Assembly (NCBI RefSeq): GCF_001425165.1
Contig: NZ_LMDU01000002.1
Location: forward strand, 81,599 to 145,598
Direction: 5' to 3'
Source of the DNA: Pelomonas sp. Root405
GTDB lineage: Bacteria; Pseudomonadota; Gammaproteobacteria; Burkholderiales; Burkholderiaceae_C
DNA: 64,000 nt
A program made the translations under genes and the position numbers. The notes under the pieces were generated by a model. The model made no database searches, was not told the DNA's origin, and saw nothing but the letters and a program-made list of their open reading frames with translations. Position 1 is the stretch's first letter; each line of letters opens with the position of its first letter. Positions 36,925 to 46,565 of this stretch are shown here, one piece after another.

Positions 36925-39183
36925 ATGGCCCAACGCTCCCTGACCGCCTGGTTCACGCTGCCTGGATTGCGCCAGCCAGCGCCTCCCACGCCGGCGGAGG
37001 CAGCCTCCTTCGATGCCCTCGCCCCCAAGCTCGGCTACCTGAGCAAGGCCGAGGTCAAGCGTGTGCGCGAGGCCTACAAGTTCGCCGACGAGGCCCACCT
37101 GGGCCAGAAACGCGCCACCGGCGAGCCCTACATCACCCACCCCATCGCCGTGGCTGGCATTTGCGCCGAATGGCGGCTGGACGCCCAGGCGCTGATGGCG
37201 GCGCTGATGCACGACGTGGTGGAAGACTGCGGCGTCTCCAAGACCGAGCTGATCGAGAAATTCGACGCGACGACGGCCGACCTCGTCGACGGCCTGACCA
37301 AGCTGGACAAGCTGCAGTTCTCCACCAAGGAGGAATCGCAGGCCGAGTCCTTCCGCAAGATGCTGCTGGCGATGGCGCGCGACCTGCGCGTCATCCTGAT
37401 CAAGCTGGCCGACCGCCTGCACAACATGCGCACCATGGGCGCGATGGCACCGCAGAAGTCGCGCCGCATCGCCCGCGAAACCTTCGACATCTACGCGCCC
37501 ATTGCCCACCGCCTGGGCCTGAACCAGACCTTCCGCGAGCTGCAGGACCTGTCCTTCCAGTACTTCCACCCCTGGCGCTATTCCGCGCTGAGCAAGGCGG
37601 TCGGCAAGGCACGCGGCAACCGGCGCGACCTGGTGTCGCGCATCGAGGGCGAGATCCGCGCCGCCTTTGCCAAGGCCAGCCTGCGCGTGCAGGTGCAGGG
37701 CCGCGAGAAGACCGTCTACTCGATCTACAAGAAGATGCGCGAGAAGGGCGGCCTGTCCTTCGCACAGGTCAGCGACATCTTCGGTTTTCGCCTCATCACG
37801 GAGGAGCCGCTGCAGTGCTACACGGCGCTCGGCGTGCTGCACCAGCTCTACAAGCCGCAGGCGGGCCGCTTCAAGGACTACATCGCCACGCCCAAGGACA
37901 ACGGCTACCAGTCCTTGCACACGACGCTGATGGGGCCGCTGGCCACGCCGCTGGAGTTCCAGCTGCGCACCGAAGGCATGCACCAGATCGCCGAACAGGG
38001 CGTGGCGGCGCACTGGATCTACAAGAGCCGCGGCAAACAGACCTCGGCGCTCGTGGCGCAGCAGGCCAATGCGCGCTGGCTGCAGAGCCTGATCGACATC
38101 CAGGACGAGACGCGCGACGCCAACGAGTTCCTGGAGCACGTCAAGATCGACCTCTTCCCCGACGCGATCTACGTCTTCACGCCCAAGTCCAAGATCATGG
38201 CGCTGCCCAAGGGTGCGACACCCGTGGACTTCGCCTACGCCATCCACTCCGATGTCGGCGACCACTGCGTGGCCGCCCAGGTCAATGGCGAGGCGGTGCC
38301 GCTGCGGGCTGAGCTGCGCAGCGGCGACATCGTCGAGATCATCACGGCCCCTGGCGCCAGCCCCAACCCGGCCTGGCTGAGCTTCGTGCGCACCGGCCGG
38401 GCGCGCTCCAAGATCCGCCACTACCTCAAGGACCTGGAGCATGAGGAGTCGCGCGAGCTGGGCGAGAAGATGCTCGCCCAGGCCATGCGGGTCGAAGGCC
38501 TGGGCCTGCCCAGCCTGGAGGCGGACGACCCGGCGTCCAACATCTGGCACGAACTCGCCGCCTGGGCCGGCAGCGCCGGCACGGAGCAATTGCTGGTCGA
38601 CATTGGCGCCGGCCGCAAGATTGCCACCATCATTGCCAAGAAGATGGCACGCCTGATGGCCGAGCAGGGCCAGAAACCCGATGCGCTCGCGCTGACGCTG
38701 GGCCGTTTCACCGAGGCCCCGGCCGACCAGGGCAGCGTGACCATCGACGGCAGCGAAGGCGCCTCGGTACAACTGGCCACCTGCTGCCGCCCCATCCCCG
38801 GTGACGGCGTGCACGGCTATCTTGGCCGCGGCGAAGGCCTGGTCGTGCACACGCTGGATTGCCAGGTCGGCAAGCGCCTCTTCCAGCGCGACAGCGAACA
38901 CTGGATCCGCGTCGAGTGGGCGGAGGAGCCGGGCCGCAGCTTCGAGGCCGGCATCACGCTGCTGCTCAGCAACGGCAAAGGCGTGCTGGCCCGCGTGGCC
39001 CAGGCCGTCGCCCAGGCCGAGGCCGACATCACCCACATCGCCATGAGCGATGACGCGCCCCTGCGCGAGACGGCGGAGATGACCTTGCTCATCGCCGTGC
39101 GCGACCGCCTGCACCTTGCCGACGTGTTGCGCGTGCTGCGCCGCACCTCGCCCGTGCAGCGCGTCTGGCGCGTCAAACCCTAG
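36925..39183 (+). CDS. spoT: Bifunctional (p)ppGpp synthetase/hydrolase
   Basis: A 752-residue RelA/SpoT homologue. The start is ATG 36925; a TTG 33 bases upstream is in frame but inside the terminator. The N-terminal HD hydrolase domain is intact (His72, His96-Asp97, Glu100-Asp101 in HDVVED), so the enzyme can degrade ppGpp. The synthetase domain follows (GRFKDYIATPKDNGYQSLHT), then TGS (VFTPKSKIMALPKGATPVDF), a zinc-finger-like region (TCCRPIPGD) and a C-terminal ACT domain. The order of domains and the residues favour SpoT over a RelA with a dead HD domain. Confidence 0.95.
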   Translation: MAQRSLTAWFTLPGLRQPAPPTPAEAASFDALAPKLGYLSKAEVKRVREAYKFADEAHLGQKRATGEPYITHPIAVAGICAEWRLDAQALMAALMHDVVEDCGVSKTELIEKFDATTADLVDGLTKLDKLQFSTKEESQAESFRKMLLAMARDLRVILIKLADRLHNMRTMGAMAPQKSRRIARETFDIYAPIAHRLGLNQTFRELQDLSFQYFHPWRYSALSKAVGKARGNRRDLVSRIEGEIRAAFAKASLRVQVQGREKTVYSIYKKMREKGGLSFAQVSDIFGFRLITEEPLQCYTALGVLHQLYKPQAGRFKDYIATPKDNGYQSLHTTLMGPLATPLEFQLRTEGMHQIAEQGVAAHWIYKSRGKQTSALVAQQANARWLQSLIDIQDETRDANEFLEHVKIDLFPDAIYVFTPKSKIMALPKGATPVDFAYAIHSDVGDHCVAAQVNGEAVPLRAELRSGDIVEIITAPGASPNPAWLSFVRTGRARSKIRHYLKDLEHEESRELGEKMLAQAMRVEGLGLPSLEADDPASNIWHELAAWAGSAGTEQLLVDIGAGRKIATIIAKKMARLMAEQGQKPDALALTLGRFTEAPADQGSVTIDGSEGASVQLATCCRPIPGDGVHGYLGRGEGLVVHTLDCQVGKRLFQRDSEHWIRVEWAEEPGRSFEAGITLLLSNGKGVLARVAQAVAQAEADITHIAMSDDAPLRETAEMTLLIAVRDRLHLADVLRVLRRTSPVQRVWRVKP

Positions 39184-39437
39184 CCATCGGCGCCCCTGCC
39201 GAAGCCGCGGCCCGATCACGGCCGTGAGTGTTTCTATTCGCGTCCCCGGGTTAACCATTGTTTCTGGGCCCGGTATTTGTTTTCGGGATAGCAGACGAGA
39301 CAAAACGAATTTCTCGCGGTTACAGCGCCTGCTTAAGGTCGCACCGCGGTTCGGGAACGGGGCGATGACCCTTGAATCCGAGCCGCGCCGACCGACCCAC
39401 AACAAGCCCGGACCCCCACCGGAGCGCGGAGAGAGAC

Positions 39438-42400
39438 GTGAACAAGTTCAGCAAGCCTGCGGTGGTAACCGCTGTTTCGATGGCCCTGGCCCTGTGGAGC
39501 CAACAGGCTACCGCCCAGCAAGGCACGCCTGCCGCTCCCGAGGCCGCCAAGGCCGATGAAGCCAAGCCCGCGGCGCGCAAACCCACCGCCCCGGTGCAGG
39601 AACTCGAAACCGTGCTGGTCGTCGGCACGCGGCAGTCGCAGCAGTCGGCCAATGCGCGCAAGAAGAACGCCGCCACCGCCCAGGACTCCATCGTGGCCGA
39701 GGACGTCGGCGCTTTCCCCGACCGCAACATCGGCGAAGCCATCTCCCGCATCGCCGGCGTCGCGCTGGACCGCGGTGACTACGGCGAGGGCGTCACCGTC
39801 TCCATCCGCGGCAACAGCTCGGAACTGACCCGCGTGGAATTGGACGGCATGGGCGTGAGTTCCGGCGCCGGCACCAACCTGCTGGGCCGGGGCGCCGAAG
39901 GCGGCGACGGCCGCGGCACCGAGTTCCGCGAACTGCCGTCGGACCTCATCAAGAGCGTCGACGTCATCAAGGGCTCGACCGCGGCCATGACGGAAGGTTC
40001 GCTGGGCGGCGGCATCATCATCCAGACCCGCACCGGCCTGGACTTCGACAAGCCTTACTACATGATCAAGGCCGAGGCCACGCAGAGCGACCTCGTCAAG
40101 AAGACCACGCCTCGCTACAACGTGATCCTGGCCGACAAGTTCTTCGACAAGAAGCTGGGCGTGCTGTTCAACTGGAGCAAGGGACGCACGGTGAGCCAGA
40201 ACCATGCGATCTCGCAGGGCGGCAGCAACAACAACCAGGGTTTGCTGCGTCTGGCCGACTTCGACAACTCGCCCGAGAAGACGTTTGCGTTCAACCCGAA
40301 CACGCTGAACCAGTCCGACCCGACCGCGCTGGCGACGCTGCTGGCCTCGCCCAAGACGACCGCCGCCGGTGGCGGCTTCTTCAATGCCGCCACGCCGCTG
40401 GAAATTCTCACCAAGTCGGCCGCCGCCCAGACGAAGGAGGCCTGCTTCACCGCCTTCCCCAATCTGACACCCACGGAGATCGCCTCCATCCAGGCGGGCA
40501 CGCGCAACGCGACCATCAATGCCGCGATCAACCAGCGCAACTCAGAGCAGATGACCTGCCTGAACCAGTGGAACGACTACCACATGTCCAACGCCGGTGG
40601 CATCCGCTACAACTTGAAGGGCCAGGATGACCGCCGCGACAACGCCGACATCCGCTTCGACTTCAAGGTCAACGACAAGCTGACCGTCTACACCAAGCTG
40701 GCCGCCGCCAAGCGCCATGTGGACGACACGGTGGGCTTCCTGGGCGTGGGCAGCACGCCACTGTTCAACTCCGCCGTCACCGACAACCTCACCACCGGCA
40801 TCCGCACATTGACGCCAGGCGCCTCCGGCAGCACCCTGGCGAGCACCTATTCCTTTCCGCTGGCCACGGCCAACAACGGTGTGACGCGGCCGCTGATGTC
40901 CGGCGCGATGACCACCATCCTGCCGGGCTACACCGTCGATTCGGCGCACCATGTGACCAACTACTCGGTGGACGGCGGCAGCTACAACACCGACACCATC
41001 TTCAGCACGATCGACACCGACACGAAGACGCTGCTTGCCGGTGGCGAATACAACGATGGCCGGCTGAAGGCCCAGTTCATGGGGGGCTACGTCAAGTCCA
41101 CCGCCACGCGCCACGACCGTCGCGCCTCGTTCGGCTACAACTACGGCATCGGCAACTTCGCCCTCCAGCCCAACGGCATCTGGGCCTTCACGCTGCCTGA
41201 GGGCAGCCAGAACGATCAGCTGAACTTCGCGAGGTACGCAACGCTGAACCCGGCCATCGCTGGCGCGGCGTTCAACGCTTCCGCGACCAATCCGGTGAGC
41301 GTGCCGGCCTACACGGCCGCTCAGATGCCGCGTTACACCAACAGCGCGCTGTTGAACGTCATCCGGTCCTTCGACAGCGAGAACTCCGAGAAGCAGGGCA
41401 AGCTCGACCTGTCCTACAACCTCCTCGACAAGGTGCCCTTCCTGACCGCGCTGAAGGGCGGCGTCCAGATGCGCCAGAACGCCAGCAACTTCTGGAACGG
41501 TGGCGGCGGCACCATCAAGGAGCCCGTGGGAACTTACGGCACGGCCGGCTTCGTGCCCGGCGTCTACATGCCGCAGGTCAACACGCGCTTCACCCTCGTC
41601 GGTTGCGAGAACACGCCCGGCTCCCTGGCCGCCGGCGGCAACCCGTGCGCGCCGTACGGCTACGTGCCCAGCAACCAGCTCAACCGCGGTATCGGCGGCG
41701 GCGTGGCGGGCACCACCACGCTGACCCGCGCGCAGTACGAAGAGATCATCCGCCAGACGATGACGCTGGCGCCGGCCAGCCAGTACTACGCCAACGCCAA
41801 GGACCGGCCCGAATCGCTGCTGAACGGCTGGAACCAGATCGACATCGACAAGCTCTTCAACCTGGCCGGTGTTCCGGTGCGCCTGGACTGCTTCCGCCAG
41901 TGCACGGCCACCGACGGCAAGGTCTACGACATGCCGGTCAGCAGCGCCAAGGAAACGGTGACGGCCGCCTACCTGATGACCGATTTCGAGGTCGACCGCG
42001 TGCCGTTCACGAACTGGTCCCTGCCTTTCGGCATGGAAATCGCCGGCAATTTCGGCGTGCGCGTCGTGAAGACGGACGTGGAAGGCACGGGCTACGTAAC
42101 CATCCGCTCGAACCGCATCATCGCGGGCTCGTTCAACCCGGCAAATCCTTACGCCGCCGCGGGCCTGCAGGCCTACTCGCAGACCATGAACACGTCCATC
42201 AAGGACAGCACCACCGATGTGATGCCCTCGCTGAACCTGGCGCTGTGGCCCATCCCGGACAAGTTGGCGCTGCGCTACAGCGTCGGCAAGACCGTCGCAC
42301 GCCCGCCGATCTCGAAGCTGCTGCCCGAAGGGACCTGCAACACGTATGAGTTCGCCACGGGAACCACGGAAGATGACGGCTCGGAAACTGACCAGGGTTG

Positions 42401-43229
42401 CGGCCGTTTCGGCAACCCGGCTCTCAAGCCCCAGACCAACGTCAACCACAACCTGTCGCTGGAATGGTTCCCCAACCGCGACACGCTGTTCTCGGCCGCT
42501 GTCTACAAGCAGCGCGGCCTGATCGGCGCGCCGACGCTGATCGCATCGCGCAACGACGTCAGGCTGTTCAAGGACAGCGCCGCCCTGGACCCCTTCACCG
42601 GAAAGCCGCTGGCCGAGTCGGAGTTCTCGCACACCACCTGGGACAACCAGCCAGCCGCCACCCGCAGGGGCTTCGAGGTCGGCATGAAGACCGCGTTCTC
42701 CTTCCTGCCCTGGGTTCTGCGCTACACGGGCCTCGACGCCAACTTCACCAAGGCCAAGTCCACCCAGGGCCAGCCGGTGCTGGACCTGATCAGCGGCGAC
42801 GTGATGCCGGTCGCGGGCGAGCCCAAGCACTCGTGGAATGCCTCGCTGTGGTACGACGACGGCGGCTTCCAGGCGCGCGTGGCGATGCAGGTGGTGGCCA
42901 AGCGCTACCTGGGTTTCACGCCGGGCGCGAGCAACAGCGCCATCGCCGTCAACAACTACCCATCTGTCGGCACCATTAACTGGCGCCTGCCTTACAACCC
43001 GGGCGCGCCGATCTTTGCTCCGCGCACGGCCTTCGTCGATGCCAAGGTCTCCTACAAGTTCAAGAACGGCCTGGAGATCTTTGCCGACGCGCGCAACCTG
43101 ACCGGTGAGCGCGGGCAGTCGAACACGGGCGGCTACCAGGACTACGCAGACGGCATCCCGAACATCTACAGCGACAACTACAACGGCCGCCGCTACACGA
43201 TCGGCTTCACGCTGCGCAGCCCGCGCTAA
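39438..43229 (+). CDS. Large TonB-dependent receptor (carbohydrate-type)
   Basis: A 1263-residue outer-membrane receptor. The start is GTG 39438, with ggagagag upstream. Signal peptide (1-27), Lys/Ala/Pro linker, TonB-box-like LETVLVVGTRQSQQSA (56-71), plug with AFPDRNIGEAISRIAGVALDRG and SIRGNSSELTRVELDG, and a long barrel ending YTIGFTLRSPR. The size and plug sequence are those of the large receptors used by Caulobacter and Xanthomonas relatives for oligosaccharides. Two Cys pairs occur in extracellular loops. It is followed after 19 bp by a Sel1-repeat gene and sits between spoT and greB, which are neighbours in relatives. Confidence 0.93.
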   Translation: MNKFSKPAVVTAVSMALALWSQQATAQQGTPAAPEAAKADEAKPAARKPTAPVQELETVLVVGTRQSQQSANARKKNAATAQDSIVAEDVGAFPDRNIGEAISRIAGVALDRGDYGEGVTVSIRGNSSELTRVELDGMGVSSGAGTNLLGRGAEGGDGRGTEFRELPSDLIKSVDVIKGSTAAMTEGSLGGGIIIQTRTGLDFDKPYYMIKAEATQSDLVKKTTPRYNVILADKFFDKKLGVLFNWSKGRTVSQNHAISQGGSNNNQGLLRLADFDNSPEKTFAFNPNTLNQSDPTALATLLASPKTTAAGGGFFNAATPLEILTKSAAAQTKEACFTAFPNLTPTEIASIQAGTRNATINAAINQRNSEQMTCLNQWNDYHMSNAGGIRYNLKGQDDRRDNADIRFDFKVNDKLTVYTKLAAAKRHVDDTVGFLGVGSTPLFNSAVTDNLTTGIRTLTPGASGSTLASTYSFPLATANNGVTRPLMSGAMTTILPGYTVDSAHHVTNYSVDGGSYNTDTIFSTIDTDTKTLLAGGEYNDGRLKAQFMGGYVKSTATRHDRRASFGYNYGIGNFALQPNGIWAFTLPEGSQNDQLNFARYATLNPAIAGAAFNASATNPVSVPAYTAAQMPRYTNSALLNVIRSFDSENSEKQGKLDLSYNLLDKVPFLTALKGGVQMRQNASNFWNGGGGTIKEPVGTYGTAGFVPGVYMPQVNTRFTLVGCENTPGSLAAGGNPCAPYGYVPSNQLNRGIGGGVAGTTTLTRAQYEEIIRQTMTLAPASQYYANAKDRPESLLNGWNQIDIDKLFNLAGVPVRLDCFRQCTATDGKVYDMPVSSAKETVTAAYLMTDFEVDRVPFTNWSLPFGMEIAGNFGVRVVKTDVEGTGYVTIRSNRIIAGSFNPANPYAAAGLQAYSQTMNTSIKDSTTDVMPSLNLALWPIPDKLALRYSVGKTVARPPISKLLPEGTCNTYEFATGTTEDDGSETDQGCGRFGNPALKPQTNVNHNLSLEWFPNRDTLFSAAVYKQRGLIGAPTLIASRNDVRLFKDSAALDPFTGKPLAESEFSHTTWDNQPAATRRGFEVGMKTAFSFLPWVLRYTGLDANFTKAKSTQGQPVLDLISGDVMPVAGEPKHSWNASLWYDDGGFQARVAMQVVAKRYLGFTPGASNSAIAVNNYPSVGTINWRLPYNPGAPIFAPRTAFVDAKVSYKFKNGLEIFADARNLTGERGQSNTGGYQDYADGIPNIYSDNYNGRRYTIGFTLRSPR

Positions 43230-43248
43230 TAAGAAAAAGGGAGACAAG

Positions 43249-44778
43249 ATGACCGGCACGCACCGCCCAATCCTTCAACTGAATTGGGCGGCACGCGCCG
43301 TCCTCGCCCTGGCCCTCGCTTCGCCGGCTGCGCGCGCGCAGCAGGCCGACGCCGCCAAGCCGGCAGCCACGCCGAACACGCTGAACGCGGTCAAGGTCAC
43401 CGGCCAGCGCAACGGCGGGGTCGATTCATCGATCATCACCGCCGCCAAGGACAAGATCCTGGGCCGCAACTTCGCCTCGTCCTGCGGCTTCCTGAGCGGC
43501 TACTCGGCCGCCGAGGATGACGTGACCCTGGCCTATATGCGCGACATGGGGATGATGGACAGCCCGTCCAACGAGGCCGAGCGCTTCAGCGACCTCAGCC
43601 CCGATGGCAACGCCAAGACGGGCACCCACCGCAGCCCCCTGGACCCCAGCACCGCCGACCCCAACGACATCAGTGGCACGTCCCCCGCCGTCGCCTGCGG
43701 CGGCGCGGACCGCCGGTTCTCTGCCAGCCGCAACTGGATCGCCCGCAAGGACAAGTCGCTGCTGCAGGCCTTCGAAGCCTATGAGGCCGGCAACTACACC
43801 GAAGCCCGCGCCAAGTTCGAGGAAGGTTGGAACAAGCTCGGCTACGAGGAGGCGGCCATGATGCTGGGCCGCATCCAGCTGCTCGGCCTGGGCACGCCGG
43901 CCAACACACCCCGGGCCATCGAATGGCTGCGCAAGGTGCTGGATGCGCGCTACGACCCGGTCGGCGACCGATTGCGCTTTGACCCGAGCAAGCCCGACCA
44001 GATCAACACCCGCGTCGAGGCCGCGCTGCTGCTGGCCCGCATCCACCTGACCGGCCAGGGCACCAAGCGCGATCCCGCCGAGGCCTACAAGTGGTGGCGC
44101 AAGGCACTGGACTACGGCTTCGAGCCCGCCGGCACGCTGCTGGCCCAGGCTCATCTGAGCGGCATCGGCACCCAAGCCGACGTCAAGCCCGCGCTGGCCT
44201 ATCTGCAGGCCGCCGCTGAGGCGGGCGACGCGACGGCGTTTTACATGCTGGGCCAGCTTTACCAGCACCAGCTGCCCAAGCAGCCGGCCGGCGTGCCGCT
44301 GGACCTGCAGCGCGCCGGCGCCTACTACGGCGCTGCCGCCAAGGCCGGGCATCTGGAAGCCACCTTCGCCGCGGCGCGCATGCTGGATCTGGGCGAAGGC
44401 GTGCCCGCCGCGCCGGAGCGCGCCGTCGTGCTCTACAAGGACGCCGCGCTCAAAGGCCATGCCGATGCGCAGAACGCGTTGGCGACCTTTTTCTACAGCG
44501 GCGAGGTGGTGCCGCAGAACCTGGCCACGGCGCGCCAACTCTTCCAGGCTGCGGCCCGCGGCCGCCAGCCGGATGCCATGTTCAACCTCGCCGTCATGCT
44601 GGCCCAGGGCCAGGGCGGCGACAAGGACATGGCCGCCGCCTACGCCTGGTGCGCACTGGCCAAGGGCCAGGGCCACGCGCAGGCTGCCACCGCCCTGCCC
44701 GCCATCGCCGCCAAGCTCAGCCCGGATGAGAAGGCCCGCGCCGAGGCCATGCTCAAGCCCACGGCCAGGAAGTCCTGA
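43249..44778 (+). CDS. Secreted Sel1-repeat protein carrying a TonB-box-like N-terminus
   Basis: A 509-residue protein with a signal peptide (1-31) and at least seven Sel1-like TPR repeats (about 190-490), for example AAMMLGRIQLLGLGTPANT and AALLLARIHLTGQGTKRDP. Right after the signal peptide it has LNAVKVTGQRNGG (45-57), matching position by position the TonB-box region of the upstream receptor (L-x-x-V-x-V-x-G-x-R). Sel1 proteins are scaffolds for protein-protein contacts. The 19-bp spacing and the aaaaagggag ribosome-binding site indicate one operon with the receptor. It ends directly against the convergent greB gene. Confidence 0.88.
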   Translation: MTGTHRPILQLNWAARAVLALALASPAARAQQADAAKPAATPNTLNAVKVTGQRNGGVDSSIITAAKDKILGRNFASSCGFLSGYSAAEDDVTLAYMRDMGMMDSPSNEAERFSDLSPDGNAKTGTHRSPLDPSTADPNDISGTSPAVACGGADRRFSASRNWIARKDKSLLQAFEAYEAGNYTEARAKFEEGWNKLGYEEAAMMLGRIQLLGLGTPANTPRAIEWLRKVLDARYDPVGDRLRFDPSKPDQINTRVEAALLLARIHLTGQGTKRDPAEAYKWWRKALDYGFEPAGTLLAQAHLSGIGTQADVKPALAYLQAAAEAGDATAFYMLGQLYQHQLPKQPAGVPLDLQRAGAYYGAAAKAGHLEATFAAARMLDLGEGVPAAPERAVVLYKDAALKGHADAQNALATFFYSGEVVPQNLATARQLFQAAARGRQPDAMFNLAVMLAQGQGGDKDMAAAYAWCALAKGQGHAQAATALPAIAAKLSPDEKARAEAMLKPTARKS

Positions 44779-45348
44779 TCAGGCAGCCTGGGGCGGCGGG
44801 TAGGCCACCTCGACCACCTCGATCTTCTCGACACCCACCGGCGTTACCAGATTGAGTTCGTCGCCAACGCGCGCCTTCAGCAGCGTGCGGGCGATGGGCG
44901 ACACCCAGCTGACCTCGCCGGCCAGGCTGTCGGCCTCGTCGATGCCGATGATGGTGATGGTCTTTTCGTCGCCGCGGGCGGTGGCATAGGTCACCGTCGC
45001 GCCGAAGAAGACCTGCTCGCTGCCATGGTGCACGCTCGGGTCGACAACCTCGGCGATGTCCAGCCGCTTGGTCAGGAAGCGCAGCCGGCGGTCGATCTCG
45101 CGCAGCCGCTTCTTGCCGTAGAGGTAGTCGCCGTTCTCCGAGCGGTCGCCGTTCTTGGCCGCCCAGGACACCGTCTCCACCATCTTGGGCCGCTCGACGT
45201 CGATGAGCTGCATGAACTCGGCGCGCAGCCGGGCATAGCCGGCCGGCGTCATGTAGTTGCGCGTGCCCGCCGGCAGGGCCGGCAGCGCCGGGCCGTCGCC
45301 ATCGTCGTCTTCGGCCGCGTCGGATTCCTTGGTGAACGCCTTGCTCAT
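44779..45348 (-). CDS. greB: Transcription elongation factor GreB
   Basis: A 189-residue Gre factor. After an acidic N-terminal extension of about 30 residues come the coiled-coil domain (MTPAGYARLRAEFMQLIDVE, NGDRSENGDYLYGKKRLREI with the DxxE tip) and the FKBP-like C-terminal domain (SPIARTLLKARVGDELNL). GreB stimulates cleavage of backtracked RNA by RNA polymerase. The start codon is 14 bp from the divergent CoA-transferase gene. In relatives it follows spoT directly; here the receptor operon separates them. Confidence 0.93.
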   Translation of the reverse strand: MSKAFTKESDAAEDDDGDGPALPALPAGTRNYMTPAGYARLRAEFMQLIDVERPKMVETVSWAAKNGDRSENGDYLYGKKRLREIDRRLRFLTKRLDIAEVVDPSVHHGSEQVFFGATVTYATARGDEKTITIIGIDEADSLAGEVSWVSPIARTLLKARVGDELNLVTPVGVEKIEVVEVAYPPPQAA

Positions 45349-45362
45349 GCCAACATTGTCCG

Positions 45363-46397
45363 ATGCAAGCCCACTCTCCCACCGGCCCGCTGGCCGGCCT
45401 GCGTATCGTCGAAATGGATGGCATCGGCCCCTGCCCGCTGGCCGGCATGTTGCTGGCCGACCATGGCGCGGAGGTCATCGTCATCGAACGCCCCGGCGGC
45501 CAGGTGTTGGACACGGGCACCGCGCTGGGCCGGGGCAAACGGCGTGTCTGCATTGACCTGAAGCGCCCAGAGGGTCTGGCCGAAGCGCGCGCGCTGATCG
45601 AAGCGGCCGACGCCTTGATCGAAGGCTTCCGCCCCGGCGTCATGGAGCGCCTGTGCCTCGGCCCCGAGTCCTTTGAAGCCCGCCACCCTCGCCTTGTCTA
45701 CGGCCGCGTGACCGGTTGGGGCCAGACTGGCCCGCTGGCCCAGGCGGCCGGCCACGACATCAACTACGTCGCGCTGACCTGCGTGCTGTCGGTCGCCAGC
45801 CGTGCGGGCGTGGCGCCCAGCATCCCGGCCACGCTCATCGGCGACATGGGCGGCGGCGCGATGTTCCTCGCTTTCGGGCTGATGGCTGCGTTGTGGGAGG
45901 CGCAGCGCAGCGGCCGCGGCCAGGTCGTCGATGCCGCCATGGTGGACGGCGTCGGCCTGCTGTCCAGCCTGCTGCACGCCATGCGCGCGGCGGGGCGCAG
46001 GGACGACGCACCGGCGCAGAACTTCTTCCTGCACAGCTCGCCCTTCTACGACTGCTTCGAATGCGCCGATGGACGCTTCGTGTCACTGGGCGCGCTGGAG
46101 CCGCAGTTCTATGCCGAACTGCTGCAGCGCCTCGGCCTGGACGACGTCGACGCCGGCAACCAGCACGACCACCAGCAATGGCCAGCGCTGCGCGAACGCG
46201 TCGCCGCACGCCTGCGCGAGAAGACACGTGATGAGTGGACGGCGCTGCTGGAGGGCACGAATGTCTGCTTTGCGCCCGTGCTCAGCTTGGCGGAGGCGCC
46301 GCTGCATCCGCAGGCCCAGGCGCGCGGCAGCTTCGTCAAGAGCGCCGACGGCCATTGGCAGCCCGCCGCAGCGCCACGGTTTTCACGGGGCGGCTGA
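45363..46397 (+). CDS. CaiB/BaiF-family CoA transferase (alpha-methylacyl-CoA racemase-like)
   Basis: A 344-residue class III CoA-transferase-fold enzyme. Typical blocks: GLRIVEMDGIGPCPLAGMLLADHGAEVI, GRGKRRVCIDLK, YGRVTGWGQTGPLA, the catalytic aspartate in GDMGGGAMFLAFG, and FYDCFECADGRFVS. The length and the GH-N-INY element (GHDINYVA) are those of the AMACR racemases that invert 2-methylacyl-CoA. It probably acts in branched fatty-acid or methyl-branched acyl-CoA catabolism. No link to the sugar genes downstream is evident. Confidence 0.88.
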   Translation: MQAHSPTGPLAGLRIVEMDGIGPCPLAGMLLADHGAEVIVIERPGGQVLDTGTALGRGKRRVCIDLKRPEGLAEARALIEAADALIEGFRPGVMERLCLGPESFEARHPRLVYGRVTGWGQTGPLAQAAGHDINYVALTCVLSVASRAGVAPSIPATLIGDMGGGAMFLAFGLMAALWEAQRSGRGQVVDAAMVDGVGLLSSLLHAMRAAGRRDDAPAQNFFLHSSPFYDCFECADGRFVSLGALEPQFYAELLQRLGLDDVDAGNQHDHQQWPALRERVAARLREKTRDEWTALLEGTNVCFAPVLSLAEAPLHPQAQARGSFVKSADGHWQPAAAPRFSRGG

Positions 46398-46454
46398 AGC
46401 AGCGCGACAAATCAGCCTGCGGACGCGAAGACTGAATTTAATGAAACGCTAATT

Positions 46455-46465
46455 CGGTAAGGCCA
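46455..46465. promoter_or_regulatory. Candidate GntR/FCD operator, distal site of fuc operon (degenerate)
   Basis: cGGTAAGgCCA, differing from the TGGT-N3-ACCA consensus at two positions but identical in GGTAAG and CCAAA to the better sites at 49555 and 49586. Its centre is 74 bp from the second site at 46534, about seven helical turns, which would allow two dimers on the same DNA face. Confidence 0.45.
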
Positions 46466-46528
46466 AACACCTAGTGATCGGCCTATTTAACTGAAATCTC
46501 AGACTTTCCTCTGCTGGCGGCACTACAC

Positions 46529-46539
46529 TGGTCAGACCT
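46529..46539. promoter_or_regulatory. Candidate GntR/FCD operator, proximal site of fuc operon
   Basis: TGGTCAGACCt, matching TGGT-N3-ACC of FadR-subfamily GntR regulators (the family of UxuR, ExuR, LldR and PdhR). It is 27 bp before the SDR start codon, a position suited to repression. No GntR gene lies in the window. Confidence 0.6.
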
Positions 46540-46565
46540 CTTTGCCAGTTTGACCCCTACATCTC

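Noticed and set aside
40542..43259. 905-codon minus-strand frame opposite the large TonB receptor
   Set aside because: Antisense shadow in GC-rich coding sequence, Val/Arg/Gly-rich without motifs.
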